Shown here: positions 1 to 11,973 of the stretch, piece by piece
How the letters are laid out: each line of letters starts with the position of its first letter
Numbering within the stretch: the first letter of the stretch is position 1
Assembly: GCA_019095985.1 (NCBI GenBank)
Contig: CM032661.1
Location: forward strand, 3,629,004-3,693,003
Source: Streblospio benedicti
Taxonomy: Eukaryota; Annelida; Polychaeta; Spionida; Spionidae
DNA length: 64,000 nt
Direction: 5' to 3'
Notes under the pieces: model-generated
The model's input: only the letters and a program-made list of their open reading frames with translations
Database searches by the model: none
Told to the model about the DNA's origin: nothing
Translations under genes and position numbers: made by a program

Positions 1-284
1 AACCATCACTCGTTTATAGACCCTAGTTAAGTTTAATTTTGGCAGGTTGAGTAGATCTACTTCTTTGTATAATGATACAGACAGAGTTTGCAGAGTGGTG
101 TTTACTGTTTTCAGATACTACTTTTTCTTGTCGTTGATAATGATGATAATAATACTAAGATTCATAATAATCCGGTGTGCCAATTCCAGCTGCCGCACGG
201 CAGCCGTACGTCAACTTATATGATCCGTCACTGTGGGTTTATAATCGTCGTACCGCGGCCATCCGTTGCTGTGGGTTTTGCCCC
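1..284. mobile_element. Harbinger-like MITE, right part
   Basis: Right end of the element described at 9539-10260; its last bases are tgtgggttttgcccc followed by TTA (285-287). Positions 1-284 match about 9968-10260. The left end is outside the window. It sits at exactly the same target word as the complete copy, so the two loci are duplicates of one insertion. Confidence 0.75.
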
Positions 285-287
285 TTA

Positions 288-2180
288 GAGTCAAGATAGC
301 CATCATCCCAAAGCATGCACATGGCATTCATAGCCTGCATGTGGTTGTCATGGCAGGCTATCACATCAGGTGCATGCTATCAAGACATGTGAATTGTGTT
401 TGCATGCTATGGCATGCTATATACATGCTATAGGACTGCTATTATGGCAGTCCAGTTTGGTAAGGGTAGCGGCATCTACAAGAATAGTAGGAAGTCTGTT
501 CCATATATTTGCACTCTGCTGCACAAATGAGAACTTCCTGATATTGAGTCTTGTATGTGTTTTGAAGATTTTGTACTTGTGCCCTCTTGTATCATTTTTG
601 TTCAGTTCAATAAAGTATGTTGCAGTACTGTCATATTTCTGTCTTAAAATCTTATAACATCATATTATCAGTAATAATTCTAGAGCGTGAATTTGTACAT
701 TTGACACATTTTTTAAGCCGTTTGGGGGGCAAAAGAATATGGAGGGTGTTAAACCAAATGCAGATACATAAAGAATCAGACACATAATCCAACCTCTGAT
801 GTGTCATTTAACTTTTTTTGATAGATATTTTCGAAAGTTTGAGTTGCACCACAAGTTTCCCATCAGTCACCTCATGATGTTGGGAAACTGGTTCCCAGCA
901 CAATACTAGGATTGACGCTGCAATGACGCACCATAAAACATAACAATTGCGTTCGTTTAATCCCATAAATAGGGCCATGTTTATTGTGGGTCGAGACTTG
1001 CAAATGTGTGCTCATTTGATTGTAAATTTAAATAGTTTAAACTTCAGTTATAAATGAAACTTGGGCAGGGAGGGTGGGCAGCGTCTCTCCTCTGGTTTCT
1101 CCACCAGGGTTCTGCCCCAGACCTTGATGAATCATAAACAGCTCAATCCCCACAGCCAGTATTTTCATATTTCATTTCATTCTAATCACATCCCGCAAAT
1201 CATTAAAATTAATAAGTTAATACTTATTAATGATCAATTTACACTAAAATCATGTGTGCTATGTACAGGCACATCATATTTAAAGATCAAATATTAAAAC
1301 GACAAATCTTGAGCTGTAATGAAAATTTGGCACTATTTTAGAGGAGAATGTGCAATTTGGCCTGTTTTAAAAAATCCTAGATTCATCACTGTATGATAAA
1401 TGTAAATATTTTAGTAATTTATATTTAACACTAGATAGTATTAAAGGTTATGCTCAGTGGCCGAACAAGTATGCTTGTAGAGAAGCATTATGATGTTCTG
1501 GTCACTCTGAAAGTTTCTTTCATTTAAACAGCGTATTAAATTATGTAGAGCAATTCAAATCTCATGCCATAAACAGCTGGCTAGAAACCCACCAAAACAC
1601 GTGAAGAAGCAAAATCTAAACGGAATGATTTTCGTCAGACGTAACTTTACAGTGCACGTAAGAAGCAGCCTATCCCTCAATTTTAACTTGGACGTCTACC
1701 GTTGGAATTCCACAGTACGTCTGGCAAAAATCTTTCGATTATGCAACATCACCTTGTGTTTTAGCTTACAAAACATCATGGTATTTTTATAGGTGTAATA
1801 AATTATTAAGGTGAAAAACATTAAGTCTTATTTTCCTAACACTTCCAATGGAAAAGACATCGTTTATTGATTCTAGAATTTACAAAACAGTTATATTTTT
1901 GACTGAGCATTATCTTTAATGGGGAGTCTAAAAGATTTCGTAATGACAATTTGACTGACTACATGTAGATTCTTTTGCTGTTGTCTGACGATATTTTAGT
2001 CCCATATTAATCCTCTGGATTATATATACTACCATCAAACCCTTACATCTTTCCCTACCCTATTACTGGCCTTTAGTTTTCCAGTTTACGAGCAATATTT
2101 TAGTATTTAAGTATATTATAGTCCATTCATCATTAACCTATGATACAAAAACTTTATTACTTGAATAATTTGTCTGGATT
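288..2180. repeat. Segmental repeat, copy 0 (matches 27578-29030)
   Basis: Starts gagtcaagatagccatcatc and stays collinear with 27578 onward through the TTAA MITE at 1445 and up to the shared intron before an alpha exon. Copy 0 has about 490 bp extra (roughly 710-1195) that copy 2 lacks. No coding sequence recognised. Confidence 0.75.
1445..1915. mobile_element. TTAA-flanked MITE, family K, copy 1
   Basis: Ends AGGTTATGCTCAG and (inverted) AGATAATGCTCAG, flanked by TTAA on both sides (1441-1444, 1916-1919). Paralogous intron segments at 2681-2684 and 3641-3644 hold the same surroundings with a single TTAA, i.e. empty sites. A TTAA duplication is used by Kolobok and piggyBac; the purine-starting ends favour Kolobok. 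No transposase frame, so non-autonomous. Confidence 0.8.
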
Positions 2181-2523
2181 TTACACTGCTGGTTGTCACA
2201 TGATAGACTCAATACATTTCTACTTCCATCATGTGTTCCTATACAACATGCTTATGCTCCACCTTTTATGGCAGCTGGTCACAATTCATCTGCTCTTTCA
2301 GCCTTAATATGGTGGTATGAATCCTTTGAAAGTCACTCAATATTGAAAAATGGAATCTTGGAGTTTTCTTTTGCGCTGTCATTTCACTGGTACAACTATG
2401 TTTTATGAAAGCTCCCCAGACAAATTACAGAGCTCAGCTGAAGTTTTATCTTGTGCAAGGAATGTGAAAGTAATGACTTTAAAAAAGTTCTATTTGATTA
2501 AATGTATGACATTTTGTTTGCAG

Positions 2524-2609
2524 AATGATGACCCCTATGCAGTGCACCAATACACGATCAATGTACAGCGTGTGCTGAGGAGGAAAATCTCTCTCTGGGA
2601 CCACATGCG
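2524..2609 (+). pseudogene. Decayed Cys-rich exon (beta type, unit 1)
   Basis: It follows tttgtttgcag, as in the sister exons at 3474 and 17203, but most Cys codons are lost (the frame reads ND-DPYAVHQ) and the donor is reduced from gcgcag|gtcagt to gcgtcagt. The surrounding intron aligns with units at 2940-3700 and 16950-17290. It is a non-functional duplicate of a beta exon. The alpha exon expected near 2310 is gone: ctctttcagcc is followed directly by intron-like ttaatatgg. Confidence 0.55.
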
Positions 2610-3473
2610 TCAGTATGGCTTGTTATGACAAATCTTAACACTATACGATGTAGATATTTTACATTCACCACTAGATAGTATTAATGGGGCCTCTATAAAG
2701 AGTTCTTCATGATGACAATGGACCTTTCCAATTGTTCGCCTAACGTGCGTCTAAATGTAAAAAAACCACATGCACAATGAGGGCCGTTTTCACAAAGCAT
2801 TTTGCACAAAAATGGCAAAGTTTGTTAAATCTAATGACAATTTTGCCTTGTGCTAACTGATAAATGAACTTCAATGATTTATTAATTGCATGCTCTTGCT
2901 GTTATATAGACATTTCTTTGGGACTGATAAGGACGTGTTTTATAAGCCTGATTATGTCACATGCTAAATGTAAGGTTTGTGGGAGGAACACAAACTTCGG
3001 TAAATGCAGGGCCAAGTTTGTGGCTATTAAACAACTATAAATATATATATAAAATACAATCCAGTCATTATGGGTATGACAGCTTGAATGATTGGATATT
3101 TTGTTTGGTTTTTACACTTCTGGTTTGTCACACAAAGGTAGACTCAATACATTTCTGCTTTCATCATGTGTTCCTATACAACATGCTTATGCTCCACCTT
3201 TCTTGGCAGCTGGTAACAATTCATCTGCTCTTTCAGCCTTAATATGGCGGTATGAATTTAATTCCTTTGAAAGTCACTGAATATTGAAAAATGGAATCTT
3301 GGAGTTTTCTTTTGTGCTATGTCATTTCACTGGTACAACTATGTTTTATGAAAGCTCCCCAGGCGAATTACAGAGCTCAGCTGAAGTTTTATCTTGTGCA
3401 AGCAATGTGAAAATAATGACTTGTAACAAAGTTTTAACAAAGTTTGATTAAATGTATGACATTTTGTTTGCAG

Positions 3474-3571
3474 TTTATGTAATGACCTCTGTTCTGTGTG
3501 CACCAATACAGCCTCATGGAATGTTCAACATGTGCTGAGGGGAGCATTTCATGATGGGACCACATGCGCAG
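3474..3571 (+). pseudogene. Decayed Cys-rich exon (beta type, unit 2)
   Basis: Acceptor tttgcag and donor gtcagt survive, and the first half reads CNDLCSVCTNTAS. The sequence tcatggaatgttc replaces tcacaatgttc of the sister exon at 17203 (two extra bases), throwing the second half out of frame. The start also has two extra bases relative to a clean phase-1 Ala-Cys start. The alpha exon of this unit (near 3237) is deleted in the same way as in unit 1, so the two units share that loss and were duplicated after it. Confidence 0.55.
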
Positions 3572-4599
3572 GTCAGTATGGCTTGTTACGACAAATCTTT
3601 AACTATATCACAGATATTTTACATTCACCACTACATAGTATTAATGGGGCCTCTATAAAGATTTCTTGATGATGACAATGGACCTTTCAATTGTTCACGC
3701 AGGCGTTTGGGTCTAAACTCAGACATGTCAATTAACCATTAAATCTGATTGAAATTGGTGTCCAAATTTTGTACCTTTCAAAATAAAACATACTATATGA
3801 ATGTCAGAAACATTGGTTAATGTTGATTATAAAAATGTTATAACATTGTTTTTGATATCTCAATAGTTCACAAAAAGAGGAATTACCTTTTTGCTCTTTG
3901 TTGCTTCCACAAAATAAGATCATTTAACAAGTAAAGAAAATGATTATTTGACTATTTTTCCATGAATGTTTTTATGAATGTCTCATGGGTCTGCATTTGA
4001 TCATCCTTGTAAAACTGATTGAACAGTTGAAATGTAGTATTCATTTCATTCACAACCAGGTGTGTAAAAACACTACAAAATATTAAGCATTCAAAATATT
4101 TTTATAATATTATAGACCTGTACACAATAAAATATTGCTAGTCCACATTGAGTATACCCTAGTTTTTAACAGACCATGTTATGTCTTCCGTGTCAAGAAG
4201 TAAAATCCCGTGGTCAAACAATAAAAGCCAATTGCATGTGATTGCAATAAATTCAGCATTGGAATATTCCTATTTAGTCAATAGAAGAGGATTCTGCATA
4301 CATTGATGGAATTAAAAGTTTCTTAAGCTTTCTGGTATGATTTAACAATAGCATTATTAATTTGGCAACAATCTCCAAAAAAACTGTCTGCATCTCTACA
4401 TGATTTTATCATAATAGTCGGAACAGTCATAATGCACCCTCATCCTACCTTAACACCTTTTTCTACCCTGTTTACTTGCTTTACTTACGTGTCACATAAA
4501 AGACTCAATACATTTCTGCTTCCATCATGTGTGACCATATAGCATGCTGACAGTCCACCTTTCTTGGGAGCTGGTGACAGTTTATATATTCTCTTTCAG

Positions 4600-4686
4600 C
4601 CTGTGCTGCCAAGTGTAAGACATGCTCAACTAATGCTGACTCCTGTGATAGCTGCGCCGATGGATATTTCGACGCGGACGGCACCG
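4600..4686 (+). CDS. Cys-rich exon (alpha type), probably with a shifted donor
   Basis: Starts after ctctttcag with Ala-CAAKCKTCSTNADSCDSC and runs to ADGYFDADGTG. The sister exon at 21487 ends ..GATTGCCAAG|gtatga. Here that donor (after 4708) would give 109 bp and break the phase, whereas gtaagt at 4687 gives 87 bp and keeps phase 1 but drops the last Cys. The gtaagt donor is therefore chosen. If 4708 were used the exon would be a pseudoexon. Seen: both donors and the one-base mismatch. Inferred: which is used. Confidence 0.5.
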
Positions 4687-5051
4687 GTAAGTGGCACCGA
4701 TTGCCAAGGTATGAGACATTCATTATTGTACAATCTTTATTTGTAAGAAACAAAATAACTTCAACTGGTTCACAAAGGTAATTTATCTAGTGCGAGAAAA
4801 CGTGTTTGCACACTGCTGTATTTGTGTTGTGATAAATGCATGTTGCCTAGGGAACTAGTATGGCCAGCAGGTGCCCACTTTTCCAATATGGCTACTTTGG
4901 TGTCACTCTGTTGAAACTTCTTTTAATATGCTTAGAATATTAAAGTAACAGTAAAATATATAATCTACTATCATTCCTAATAGGGTTTCACATAAAGTTA
5001 TGTATTTTTAATCACAATGACACTGCTTCAAAATGCCATTTGATGGACTTA

Positions 5052-5294
5052 TGGTGCGTTCGTGTGTACTTCCTACCTCGTAAGGATGTGAGCTTCCCAT
5101 GTCGACAGTACACGCGAACGTACGTTTCCAGTTCGTAAGCTCGAAATTATGAGTCGTGCGCTCGGTGTGTGCAAGTAGTTACGAGTTTATGACTCGTAAT
5201 TACGAGCTTACGAACTGGGAACGTACGTTTGCGTGTACTTTCGACATGGGAAGCTCGTATCCTTACGAGGTGGAAAGTACACACGAACGCACCA
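5052..5294. mobile_element. Foldback MITE with TTA duplication
   Basis: Starts TGGTGCGTTCGTGTGTACTT and ends with its inverse; arms of about 100 bp leave a short centre. Flanked by TTA (5049-5051, 5295-5297), which fits the TWA target of PIF/Harbinger. It contains several gtacgttcgcgtgtac-like palindromes. Confidence 0.75.
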
Positions 5295-6285
5295 TTATAA
5301 GATGAAGCCTGTGACAGAGGGGTAAATGGCAAATGCTTGTTAATCTAAATATTAACTACTCAATTCTTGTTGGATTTTGGTGATATTTTTTATAATTGAT
5401 TTCTGTGATGTCTAGATTTTTTTCCAATCATCATTTTTTTTGTCATTTCACCCCAGAGTAGTTTACAATACTAGTAAATATACTAGTATTTTCCTTATTA
5501 TTGTTTATTATAAGTAGAAAAACAATAAGATTTTATTAAGATTTTTTATATTTTTTATTAAGATTTTTGCTTGAAAATTAAGATTTTTCATGGCTGTGAT
5601 TAAGATTTTCAACGCTGACGGGTTCACATCTCTGCGCATCCCACAAATGTTCAGCCTTTTTCAAGTTTGACAAACATATTGAGCAGCAAGTCAACAAGGC
5701 CAATAAGACCCTTTGGCCTCATCAGAAGGTCCTTTGACTTCCTCGACATTGACACCTTCAAAACCCTGTACAAGTCCCTAGTTAGACCCATATTGGAGTA
5801 CTGCAATATTGTGGCTCATCCTCAGTTTGATCGCCAGTGCAAGCTCCTGGAAGGAGTTCAGCGTAGAGCTACCAAGATGGTGCCAGCACTGAAAGACATA
5901 GGGTGTTACGCGGTTCGATTGGTAGTGCACCTCATACAGCTGTGTACACTTGTGTCCAGTGATATGACAAGTTGTTAGCCTCAGTATGTAGATCAAGGTG
6001 AAACGTACTTAATCATGAAGCATGTATGTAAGTCACGTTCTGTGATCATATGGTTCAAGGTGAACATGCAGACAAGCATGTCAGCATGTCTGGTGTCTGT
6101 ATATATGTATATATATATTTTATTTTGCCTTCATTGAGAAAATATATATGATAAACATAAAATACAAATGATAATAATACAAATTGAAATACATAATTAC
6201 AACATTAAATTGAGAGTCTTGGATGGGACAGAAACAGAACAAATCACTGTAGAATCATTTTTCCCATCTCCCTTCTCGCTACATA

Positions 6286-6903
6286 CACCTAAACCTCGAT
6301 ATAACGCGGACGCTGGGGTCCAGATTTTGAGAACCGCGTTAACCCCGAAAGCGCGTTATGTAGAGAGTAAGAAAAAACGTGTAAATTCGAACAAAATTGG
6401 AGTTAGGCTCACTATCAATGGATTATGTGAAAATAATTACCTATAAAATAGTCTATCATATGGAAGCACACTATTCGGAGGGTTTACAAGAATCAAGAAA
6501 TACTTATTTAATATGAGAAACTTTAATTTTGTGGTCAAGAAATCCATTTCAAATTTAGTTTGTTTACGTTACCCGGATATGTACATGGCGAGGTCTGATG
6601 CCAACATTTCATACGCAATAGAATATCTTTGCAAATACACGCTGCTATTGGATCCACGCTAACTGGGAACACGCCATTGGCTGCGACTGCGTGGTTAGAT
6701 ACGTAATCGCGTGAACAATCTGCGCAGGTGCACGATTTTTTCCGGATGCAGCAAAATGGCTGCCAAAAAAGTAAACATTGTGTCGAAAGTGTATTTTTCG
6801 ATAATATTTCAATGTGAAAACATATAAAAATGGGGTCCATGGGCAAACCGCGTTACACAGAATTTCGCGTAAAATCGAAGCGCGTAATATCGAGGTTTAG
6901 GTG
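6286..6903. mobile_element. Pogo/Tigger-like MITE
   Basis: CACCTAAACCTCGATATAAC at the left and its near inverse (gtaatatcgaggtttaggtg) at the right, flanked by TA (6284-6285, 6904-6905). The 'cctcgatataacgcgg' end is typical of pogo/Tigger-derived Tc1/mariner MITEs. No transposase frame. Confidence 0.75.
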
Positions 6904-6905
6904 TA

Positions 6906-7407
6906 TATAGAATAGCAATAATTCAAAATTGATGTATATACATCATCCCACTCAGGTACGTACGTTCTCATACCAGAGAGGAAAAAGATAGTTCTTTCAT
7001 TAGTGTTCATGTTAATGATTTCAGTACGTAAGGTCACTGAACAGCACCTCAAAATTTTCGCCCATAAAGGTTTTCTAATGTATTCAAAATATGTACACTG
7101 AAATAGTACATGCTCCACTGACTCTATGTGCCTATCAGTACAATTAATACACAATGGTGATATTTTATCAAAACATGACACACTACTTCTCAAACAATTC
7201 TGCCCTATTGATAACCTTAAACATACATTTAATCTTATGAACTTCCTTGCAATGCTTATGTGCATATTTCCACCAGACCCACATGGATAAATCTTGAATA
7301 CAATTTTTAAATAGTGTTAGATTCTTATATATCATACATGATGAAGTAAACCTAGAGTATTCATAGGTGGAAATTGCTTGTATATAATCACCACGCAGCA
7401 GTAACAA
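6906..7407 (-). mobile_element. LINE C-terminal fragment, minus strand
   Basis: Minus-strand frames hold CINCTDRHIESVEHVLFQC followed by TYFEYIRKPLW, the C-x2-C..H..C knuckle near the end of many non-LTR reverse transcriptase proteins, and upstream GDYIQAISTYEYSRFTSSC. It is a short remnant in two frames. Confidence 0.5.
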
Positions 7408-7746
7408 TGCGTCTAGTACTGATTGTCACTATGTCCGGGTATAGAGTACCGCGGCAGTTTCATTATGATAGGCTGATGTAGCTATTGTCTGTTATATATA
7501 TGTATGTATGTGATTGATGTATGAATGAAGAATACAAGTGAATAATAAAGACATTGGAAGTTAAAGGATAGTTATCACTCCAAAGTCAACACGTCAGGAT
7601 CAACTCACATGTTTAACATAGGGTATGGTGACAGGTTGAAGAAGTTAGACCTTCAACACTATACTACAGGAGAGCCAGAGGAGATGTCATAGAGACCTAC
7701 AAATACTTGCATGGTATCTACAAGATTGACTCAAGTCCCCTCAAGC

Positions 7747-8873
7747 CAGCGAATGACACAAGCGCTCGCCAAAACGCCGGCAGCGATAATAAAGTTTGGC
7801 GTGTATTGATTAAAAACATGCTCGACTGTTTGGCGAATGTAAAAAATTGCAACTGAAAGTCTAGTATAAATTACACTACACTTGACCTCGTCATTTAAAA
7901 ATCTAAAAAGCATGTGTATATTCTGAAATTCATGGATAATGACCAAATTATTTTTAGAAATCTGTGTTGTTATCGTCCGCCATGACACCTGCAATGAGGC
8001 AGTGGCTATTTGTTGGAGTTGTAATAAGTAAGGCGGGTACGTTATGCTAAACAACATGGAATTGGCGCTGGCGTGTGATAAATGCACGGGTGTCATCAGA
8101 ATAGCATGTTTTACTACAAAATGGTGACCGATTCATTTCTCTTAAAAAATATATGAAATAATTGTTGGAATTTACATGGATTAACAATGTGTCATTGAAA
8201 ATTAATGATGTAGATCTGATGTAGGTAATATATATGACTTTCAATAATAAGAATGGTCACTTGTGTTTCGCTTGAAAGGCGCATTTTGCACATCCAGTCT
8301 ACTATTTCATATCTGTGTCTGTCACTGTGTCAGTAATCCAGTATTATTTTGCTTGTAACCCTCTGGCGCCCCTGAGGTGAGAGTGCAACGGGAAGATGAC
8401 ACGGGGGTGGTGGTGGGGGAATCTATCCCCAATTTTTTTTTAATATGATGCATTTTTCTGGAATCTAGAGTATGATTTACAGAAAAGTTGGGTACTTAAT
8501 ATCATTTTTTTTGGGCTAGCACCTCTAAGAAATTATTGACCCCTATTTATAATCTAAGGGGCCTTTAGACCCTTTTATGATTCGTAAAATCATCCCTGCA
8601 GTCATCCGGTCTATACCTGTCAATACAAAACTGAACAAAATGTAGTAAAGTTTATAAATGATTTTCTTAGTATTTATATTCATTTAATAGCATGTTTTAT
8701 TTTTATTCATAACAGAATCTTAAATTAATAAAAACAATTAACAACTTGCAATTGGCTAGTGTAAAAAAAAAAACACTAGACGATCTCGGCTGAGTGTGAA
8801 ATTCTTTTGGCCAGTGTAAATTTCAACTCACTAGCCAATTTGGCTAGTATAAAAAAACTTGTGTCATTCGCTG
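7747..8873. mobile_element. CAGCG-ended DNA transposon, copy 1
   Basis: Begins CAGCGAATGACACAAGC and ends with the inverse gcttgtgtcattcgctg apart from one base, flanked by ctcaagc (right copy has two extra A). Inner repeats of ggctagtgtaaa lie near the right end. No transposase found. The ends are hAT-like but the flanking repeat is 7 rather than 8 bp. Confidence 0.7.
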
Positions 8874-9538
8874 CTCAAAAGCTCAGTCATGCTTCAGGTA
8901 CCAGGAGGCCACAATCTGAGACTTGAAAAAAGAAGACATAACAAAGCCCTCAGAAAACTAAAAATCCACTTCTTCTCATACAGAGTAGTTGATACCTGGA
9001 ATAAATTGCTAGAAAGAGATTGTCATGGCTCCTACAGTGAATACTTTGAAGAATAGAATTGATAAATAAACACTCTTTGGGAAAAATAGAATCAACCCTT
9101 TCCCATGCAAATAGTTATTACAAGAAAAATTAGTTCTACCAAAGAATTTGTGATGACCAATAACAGGTCCTTTGACCTAAACTACTGAAGAGGATAACAT
9201 AACATAACATAACAACATGTGTTTTCTCCCCCCCCATCCCACTTCCTTGAAATCCACAAGCCCTCATTATTTCGACCTTTTTTTCTCACCCTTTCCCCAC
9301 ATCCCTCTTTGTTTCGGCCTTTTCTCCCACATTTCACTTCCTTGGTTTGTATAGTATGTATAGACCTATAAAAAATCAAACTTCAGCATGTGGCAAAAAA
9401 ATTTCTAAGTTAAGCATGTAGCACATTTTTTTCAAAGTCTCTCACTGCATGCTATAGAGTCAAGATAGCCATCATCCCAAAGCATGTTGTATGCTATTCA
9501 AAGCCTGCATATTTCAAAGTTTTTCACTGCATGCTTTA

Positions 9539-10260
9539 GTGGCAAAACCCACAGCGACGTACGGCAGCTGTACGGGAGCCGTACGTCAACTTCGTGCCGA
9601 TTGCTCCAATGCATTTTACATATGGTAAAACCCACAGTGAAATTCTGCCGTGCGGCGCCGTACGGCGGCGGTCCGGCAGATTTCTCGATTGCCTCGGGGG
9701 GCAATTGATACAAACGAGCCGTACGGTGTCTTACAGCGCCGTATGGCGTCTGATGGATTGCTTTAGTAACTTTTCAATTGAGCAAAACCCATACTGACGG
9801 ATTAGCATAAAATATATAGAGCCTTACGGCAAATCAACTTAGCGCACCAGTAATTAATCCTTTACTAGTAATGTGTTTATTAAGTTCAATGAATGCCGTG
9901 TTTCAAATAACTAATAATAATAATGTATATCTTACAATGATATTGTGTGTTTGAATTTAAACCCAGATAACCATCAATACGTTTATAGACCCTAGTTACG
10001 TTTAATTTTGGCAGGTTGAGTAGATCTACTTCTTTGTATAATGATACAGACAGAGTTTGCAGAGTGGTGTTTACTGTTTTCAGATACTACTTTTTTCTTG
10101 TTGTTAATAATGATGATAATAATACTAAAAGATTCATAATAATCGATTGTGCCAATTCCAGCTGCCGTACGGCGCATTCGTGCGTCAACTTATGATCCGT
10201 CACTGTGGGTTTATATAATGGAATCGTGCGGCGGCCATCCGTTGCTGTGGGTTTTGCCCC
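9539..10260. mobile_element. Harbinger-like MITE, complete, with TTA duplication
   Basis: Ends GTGGCAAAACCCACAGCGAC and inverted GGGGCAAAACCCACAGCAAC, 722 bp, flanked by TTA (9536-9538, 10261-10263). The duplicated locus at 27571-27580 reads tgctttagag with no element. A 3-bp TWA duplication and G-rich ends fit PIF/Harbinger. Subterminal cgtacggc words repeat many times in both orientations. Confidence 0.8.
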
Positions 10261-10359
10261 TTAAGTCAAGATAGCCATCATCCCAAAGCATGCACATGGC
10301 ATTCATAGCCTGCATGTGGCTGTCATGGCAGGCTATCACATCAGGTGCATGCTATCAAG

Positions 10360-10459
10360 NNNNNNNNNNNNNNNNNNNNNNNNNNNNNNNNNNNNNNNNN
10401 NNNNNNNNNNNNNNNNNNNNNNNNNNNNNNNNNNNNNNNNNNNNNNNNNNNNNNNNNNN
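10360..10459. other. Assembly gap (100 N)
   Basis: Exactly 100 N. The sequence before it (9968-10359) repeats 1-383, so the left contig stops inside repeated sequence. Confidence 0.99.
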
Positions 10460-11973
10460 ATGTGGTATTATATACATATAGTAATAATGTGCTGTTATAT
10501 ATTTCAAATTGATTCATTCAGATGGTACCATGAACTAATACAATAATACATTGTAATAGTATATGGCAGTATATATAACAATTGAATTATTATACCAGTT
10601 TTTACTGTATAATAATGCAAGGATTGAATATAAAGCAGACAAAGCTTAGAAAGTTGGAAAAGTACTACCATTGCGACGCCATTCCTGATATTTAGCTTCT
10701 TGTTGTAAAATCCTAATAATGTTACTGGTTGATCTGAAGACACATTCTGTTTGTTTTCATATGATTGTCATTAACATAATTTATAAATAAATAGATGACC
10801 AGGTTATGCAAACATTGTGGCTTTATCTCTTATGTTAATAGTGACTTGGAGTGGTTAAGGTAAATAAAATATTAGTTGAAAGGTGAAAAGTCCATCCCCA
10901 CTTCCGCCTCCGACTGAATTATGATAAAATCGTGTAGAGATGCATGTTCTGTAATATTTTTTGGAGATTGTTGCTAAAATTACCCTGGAAACCTGTCGTG
11001 GTGAAATATATGATGTAGATATTTTACATTTACCACTAGATAGTATTACTGGGGTGTCTATAAAGAGTTCTTGATAATGACAATTTGACTGACTACATGT
11101 AGCTTCTTTGTTGTCATCTGATGTATTTTCATTAGTCCCGAATGAATCTTCTGGATTACATATGCTTCACCATCAAACCCTTAGGCCTTTCCCTACCCTA
11201 TTTACTAGCAATATTTTAGCATGATACAGGTCTATAATATTATAATGAACATTATGATGTGAAAGCTTGAATGCTTGAATATTTTGTGTGGTTTTTACAC
11301 ACCTGGTTGTCATATGAAGACTGAATACTACATTTCAACTGTTTCCATCATGTGTTTTACAAGGATGACGCCAAATGCAGACGTATGAGACATTCATATG
11401 AGACATTCATATAAAATAGTCTAATACTCTCATTTTCTTTTCTTGTTACACCAATATCACTGTGGAAGCAACGAGAGCAACTCGTTTTACTCTCCTTTAC
11501 GAACCGAACTAAACCAGGATATGTAAACAATGTTATAAAAGCAATTTTTATACTCAACTCTAACCAATGTCTCACACATTCATATCACATGTTTTATTTT
11601 GGAAAGCTATCCTAGGACACCAAAATCAAGCAGATCTAATGGTTAATTTGGCTGTCTGAGCAATTATTTTGGCCCCAGCTTGATGGAGGTGAAATCATAC
11701 CAATGATGGGAGTAACAAATCTTAAAAATTATCTTGGTAATGAGGGTTACACGTAACTTGATTTATAAGTAGCTGGCATATTTTGAGTATTTTTGTAAGT
11801 TTAATGTCTAATATGAAGAAGAAAAAAAGTATTTGTGGGCCTAGGCAATTACAATAGGCATGATCACACATAAATAAAGTTTATGATTGGATCCATTCCC
11901 AGTCTAGTATTGTAATATAATAACTGCCTTCTCAACATCCCAAGCTCAATTCAATTTATTATACTTTAATTAA
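10460..11973 (+). other. Intron-like sequence with a unit remnant at 10990-11360
   Basis: 10990-11360 matches the intron part of the repeated exon units (agatattttacatttaccactag, and the acaccaggttgtca-type stretch), but no alpha or beta exon is left. The rest shows nothing recognisable. Confidence 0.6.

Larger units (their letters stand above)
5905..7615. mobile_element. 1.7-kb insertion in the LINE, with 9-bp flanking repeat
   Basis: ACATAGGGT occurs at 5896-5904 and 7616-7624; copy 2 (near 25674) has one such site and no insert. The ends gttacgcgg and catgttta are not inverted. The insert is composite: a pogo-like MITE (6286-6903) and a minus-strand LINE piece. A 9-bp duplication would suit a Mutator-like or target-primed event; the class is not settled. 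Confidence 0.55.
5640..9212 (+). mobile_element. LINE 3' end (CR1/Jockey-like), copy 1, in three pieces
   Basis: Pieces 5640-5904, 7616-7746 and 8874-9212 encode the tail of a reverse transcriptase protein: GLIRRSFDFLDIDTFKTLYK, SLVRPILEYCNIVAHP, VQRRATKMVPALKDI, and after the interruptions NLRLEKRRHNKALR with VVDTWNKL. The 3' end is an (ataac)n tail. There is a one-base shift at acccttTggcc, shared with copy 2. The interrupting elements are 5905-7615 and 7747-8873. Confidence 0.75.
5513..9538. repeat. Segmental repeat, copy 1 (matches 25285-27577)
   Basis: Begins at aagtagaaaaacaataagat and follows copy 2 through a LINE tail, a 1.1-kb transposon and polypyrimidine sequence. It differs mainly by a 1.7-kb insertion (5905-7615). 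It continues beyond the MITE at 9539-10260 to the gap at 10360. Confidence 0.8.

Noticed and set aside
4505-4753. 82-codon minus-strand frame across the alpha exon
   Set aside because: Antisense shadow of the exon; the plus strand has the splice sites and Cys spacing.
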